Made by a program: the position numbers and the translations under genes. Positions 6,114-7,617 of a stretch of DNA of 7,617 bases are shown here, in pieces (position 1 is the stretch's first letter; every line of letters begins with the position of its first letter). The notes beneath the pieces were generated by a model. The model was not told the DNA's origin. It saw nothing but the letters and a program-made list of their open reading frames with translations, and ran no database searches. The DNA is from an uncultured Clostridia bacterium. GTDB lineage: Bacteria; Bacillota; Clostridia; Christensenellales; QALW01. The stretch spans positions 1-7,617 of the forward strand of contig URTC01000073.1 of assembly GCA_900550765.1 (NCBI GenBank). The letters are read 5' to 3'.

Positions 6114-6126
6114 TCCGGTTTCCTCC

Positions 6127-6627
6127 TTAGCCGATGATCTCTTCAACTGTCTTGCCGCGCATCTGTGCGATCTGCTCCGCCGTCTTTAAGGAAGCAAGCC
6201 CCTGCAGCGTAGCCTTTACACAGTTGGCCGGGTTATTGGAGCCCTGACTCTTGGTAAGGATATCGCGTACGCCTACCATCTCCAGCACATCACGCACCGG
6301 TCCGCCGGCGATAACACCCGTTCCTTCCGGGGCAGGCATCAGAAGCACCTGACCTCTGCCGAACTTGCCTACAACGGCGTGCGGAATCGTAGTATCCTTT
6401 AAAGAAACCGTAATCAGATGCTTTTTGGCATCTTCGGTAGCCTTGCGAATTGCCTCGGGAACCTCAATGGCTTTCCCTTGGCCAACCCCCACATGGCCGT
6501 TGCCGTCACCTACAACCACCAGTGCGGCAAGGCGCATATTGCGGCCGCCCTTTACGGTTTTGGCAACACGGTTTACCGAAACTAATTTTTCCTTCAAATC
6601 CAATGTTTTGGGATCGATTTTATTCAT
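6127..6627 (-). CDS. rpsE: 30S ribosomal protein S5
   Basis: S5 lies at the mRNA entry side of the 30S subunit and helps decoding accuracy and mRNA unwinding. From ATG 6627 it has 166 residues. The N-terminal double-stranded-RNA-binding-like part contains [20 protein letters not shown], then [20 protein letters not shown] and [17 protein letters not shown]. The C-terminal half has [40 protein letters not shown] and ATLQGL. A TTG two codons upstream (6633) is in frame. The GGGGAGG site is 4 nt from the TTG and 10 nt from the ATG; I prefer the ATG because of codon type and spacing, though TTG use cannot be excluded. rplR ends 17 nt upstream. Confidence 0.96.
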   Translation of the reverse strand: MNKIDPKTLDLKEKLVSVNRVAKTVKGGRNMRLAALVVVGDGNGHVGVGQGKAIEVPEAIRKATEDAKKHLITVSLKDTTIPHAVVGKFGRGQVLLMPAPEGTGVIAGGPVRDVLEMVGVRDILTKSQGSNNPANCVKATLQGLASLKTAEQIAQMRGKTVEEIIG

Positions 6628-6637
6628 GCTCAAACTG

Positions 6638-6644
6638 CCTCCCC
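6638..6644 (-). promoter_or_regulatory. RBS that decides the rpsE start
   Basis: GGGGAGG is followed after 4 nt by TTG (6633) and after 10 nt by ATG (6627). The longer spacing is closer to a workable distance, so the ATG is favoured. The two options differ by only two residues. Confidence 0.6.
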
Positions 6645-7013
6645 TTAGAATTCCAGGCCCGCTTCACGCGCTGCCTCGGCAAGCGCCTGTACACGGCCGG
6701 TATAGAGGTAGCCACCTCTGTCAAACACAACGGTTTTAATGCCTTTAGCCTGGGCGCGCTCGGCAACGAGTTTGCCAACATAAGCGGCCGCCTGGGATTT
6801 TGTCATCTCTGCGGTTGCCTTCATGGCGTCGCCTTCGATCGTTGACGCAGCGGCAAGCGTATTTCCGGCCTGGTCATCAATAACCTGAGCATAAATATGA
6901 CTGTTGCTGCGATATACGTCCAGTCTGGGACGGTCTGCCGTACCGCTTACCTTTTTGCGCACACGGGCATGGCGCGCCAGGCGATCGGTATTTTTATCTT
7001 TCTTATTGATCAT
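6645..7013 (-). CDS. rplR: 50S ribosomal protein L18
   Basis: L18 binds 5S rRNA together with L5 and anchors it in the central protuberance. The 122-residue product begins with a basic segment ([20 protein letters not shown]), followed by [20 protein letters not shown] and VIDD. The middle has [14 protein letters not shown], and the protein ends with the highly conserved [20 protein letters not shown] and AREAGLEF. The ATG has AGAAAGGAGC about 9 nt upstream and follows rplF by 21 nt. It ends with TAA. Nothing unusual is seen. Confidence 0.97.
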   Translation of the reverse strand: MINKKDKNTDRLARHARVRKKVSGTADRPRLDVYRSNSHIYAQVIDDQAGNTLAAASTIEGDAMKATAEMTKSQAAAYVGKLVAERAQAKGIKTVVFDRGGYLYTGRVQALAEAAREAGLEF

Positions 7014-7034
7014 ACTGTAAATGCTCCTTTCTGA

Positions 7035-7577
7035 TTATTTCTTACCGGCTTTGCCCTCTTTGAGTGCGACATACTCGCCCTCATAGCGGACACCCTTGCC
7101 ATGATACGGTTCCGGTGCGCGAACGCCGCGAACCTCTGCTGCAAACTGGCCAACGGCCTGCTTATCAATACCGCGGATGATAATGCTGGTCTGCGAGGGA
7201 ACTTCTATCGTAATTCCCTCGGGCGCCTCCATCTCTACCGGATGAGAATAGCCCAGCGTAAGTACTAATTTTTTGCCGTTCATCGTGGCGCGGTAACCGG
7301 TTCCCTGAATCGCAAGCGCTTTAGAAAAGCCCTCGGATACGCCGATGACCATATTGTTCAGCAGCGTTCTGGTCAAGCCATGCAGTGCACGGTGTTCTTT
7401 ATCATCGGAAGGACGCGCAACCGTAACGGAAGCGCCTTCTACTTTAATTTCCATTTCCCTGCTCAGCTGCTGGGTAAAGGTGCCCTTGGGTCCCTTTGCC
7501 GTAACAACGTTCCCCTCGGCTACCGTAACAGTACCACCGGCCGGGAATGATACCGGAAGTCTACCTAATCTTGACAT
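7035..7577 (-). CDS. rplF: 50S ribosomal protein L6
   Basis: L6 binds 23S rRNA near the factor-binding site used by elongation factors. The 180-residue product begins [20 protein letters not shown] and contains [11 protein letters not shown], both typical of the first of two repeated L6 domains. The second domain has LGYSHPV, then [20 protein letters not shown] and [15 protein letters not shown], the family signature, and a lysine-rich end. The ATG is preceded by a GGGTGG-like site and lies 14 nt after the rpsH stop. Length and motifs are standard. Confidence 0.97.
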   Translation of the reverse strand: MSRLGRLPVSFPAGGTVTVAEGNVVTAKGPKGTFTQQLSREMEIKVEGASVTVARPSDDKEHRALHGLTRTLLNNMVIGVSEGFSKALAIQGTGYRATMNGKKLVLTLGYSHPVEMEAPEGITIEVPSQTSIIIRGIDKQAVGQFAAEVRGVRAPEPYHGKGVRYEGEYVALKEGKAGKK

Positions 7578-7591
7578 ACTCTACCACCCGA

Positions 7592-7617
7592 TTACCATAC
7601 GTAAGCAAGAACTTCGC
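7592..7617 (-). CDS. rpsH: 30S ribosomal protein S8, last residues only
   Basis: The window edge cuts this gene. The final codons read EVLAYVW then TAA, preceded by two bases (GC) of a codon that would be Gly. G-EVLAYVW is the conserved C-terminus of S8 in Bacillota. The location directly before rplF, 14 nt away, is its standard place in the spc operon. The fragment is tiny, so the call depends on both motif and context. Confidence 0.88.

Overview
The window carries one block of translation genes, all on the minus strand. In transcription order (high to low coordinate) they are rpsH (3' end only), rplF, rplR, rpsE, rpmD, rplO, secY, adk, map, a KOW-domain gene, infA, rpmJ, rpsM, rpsK, rpsD and rpoA (5' part only). 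This is the end of the spc operon joined to the alpha operon. The organism looks like a Clostridia-type member of the Bacillota. Reasons are the strong AGGAGG-like ribosome binding sites, adk-map between secY and infA, a small KOW gene between map and infA, and rpsD lying between rpsK and rpoA. This placement is inference from gene order and protein character, not from a database search.

Layout: 7617-5483 holds ribosomal protein genes separated by 10-21 nt. 5480-4143 is secY, the membrane channel through which nascent proteins are exported. 4131-2753 holds adenylate kinase and methionine aminopeptidase. 2742-2103 holds the KOW gene, initiation factor IF-1 and L36. A 141-nt non-coding gap (2102-1962) with several inverted repeats follows. 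1961-1 holds S13, S11, S4 and the RNA polymerase alpha subunit. No mobile element, CRISPR array, tRNA or rRNA is visible.

Two genes are not intact as written. secY stops at a TAG after 400 codons, before its last membrane segment. The same reading frame continues past that TAG and a later TAA into an unmistakable SecY C-terminus that ends 11 nt before adk. The KOW gene has a good RBS and ATG, but its conserved body lies in the -1 frame relative to that start. All other genes appear intact.

The simplest readings are sequence or assembly error, or real lesions. Split SecY, stop readthrough or translational bypass are more exciting but unproven alternatives. Apart from these two genes and the rpmJ-rpsM gap, the region is ordinary and highly conserved.
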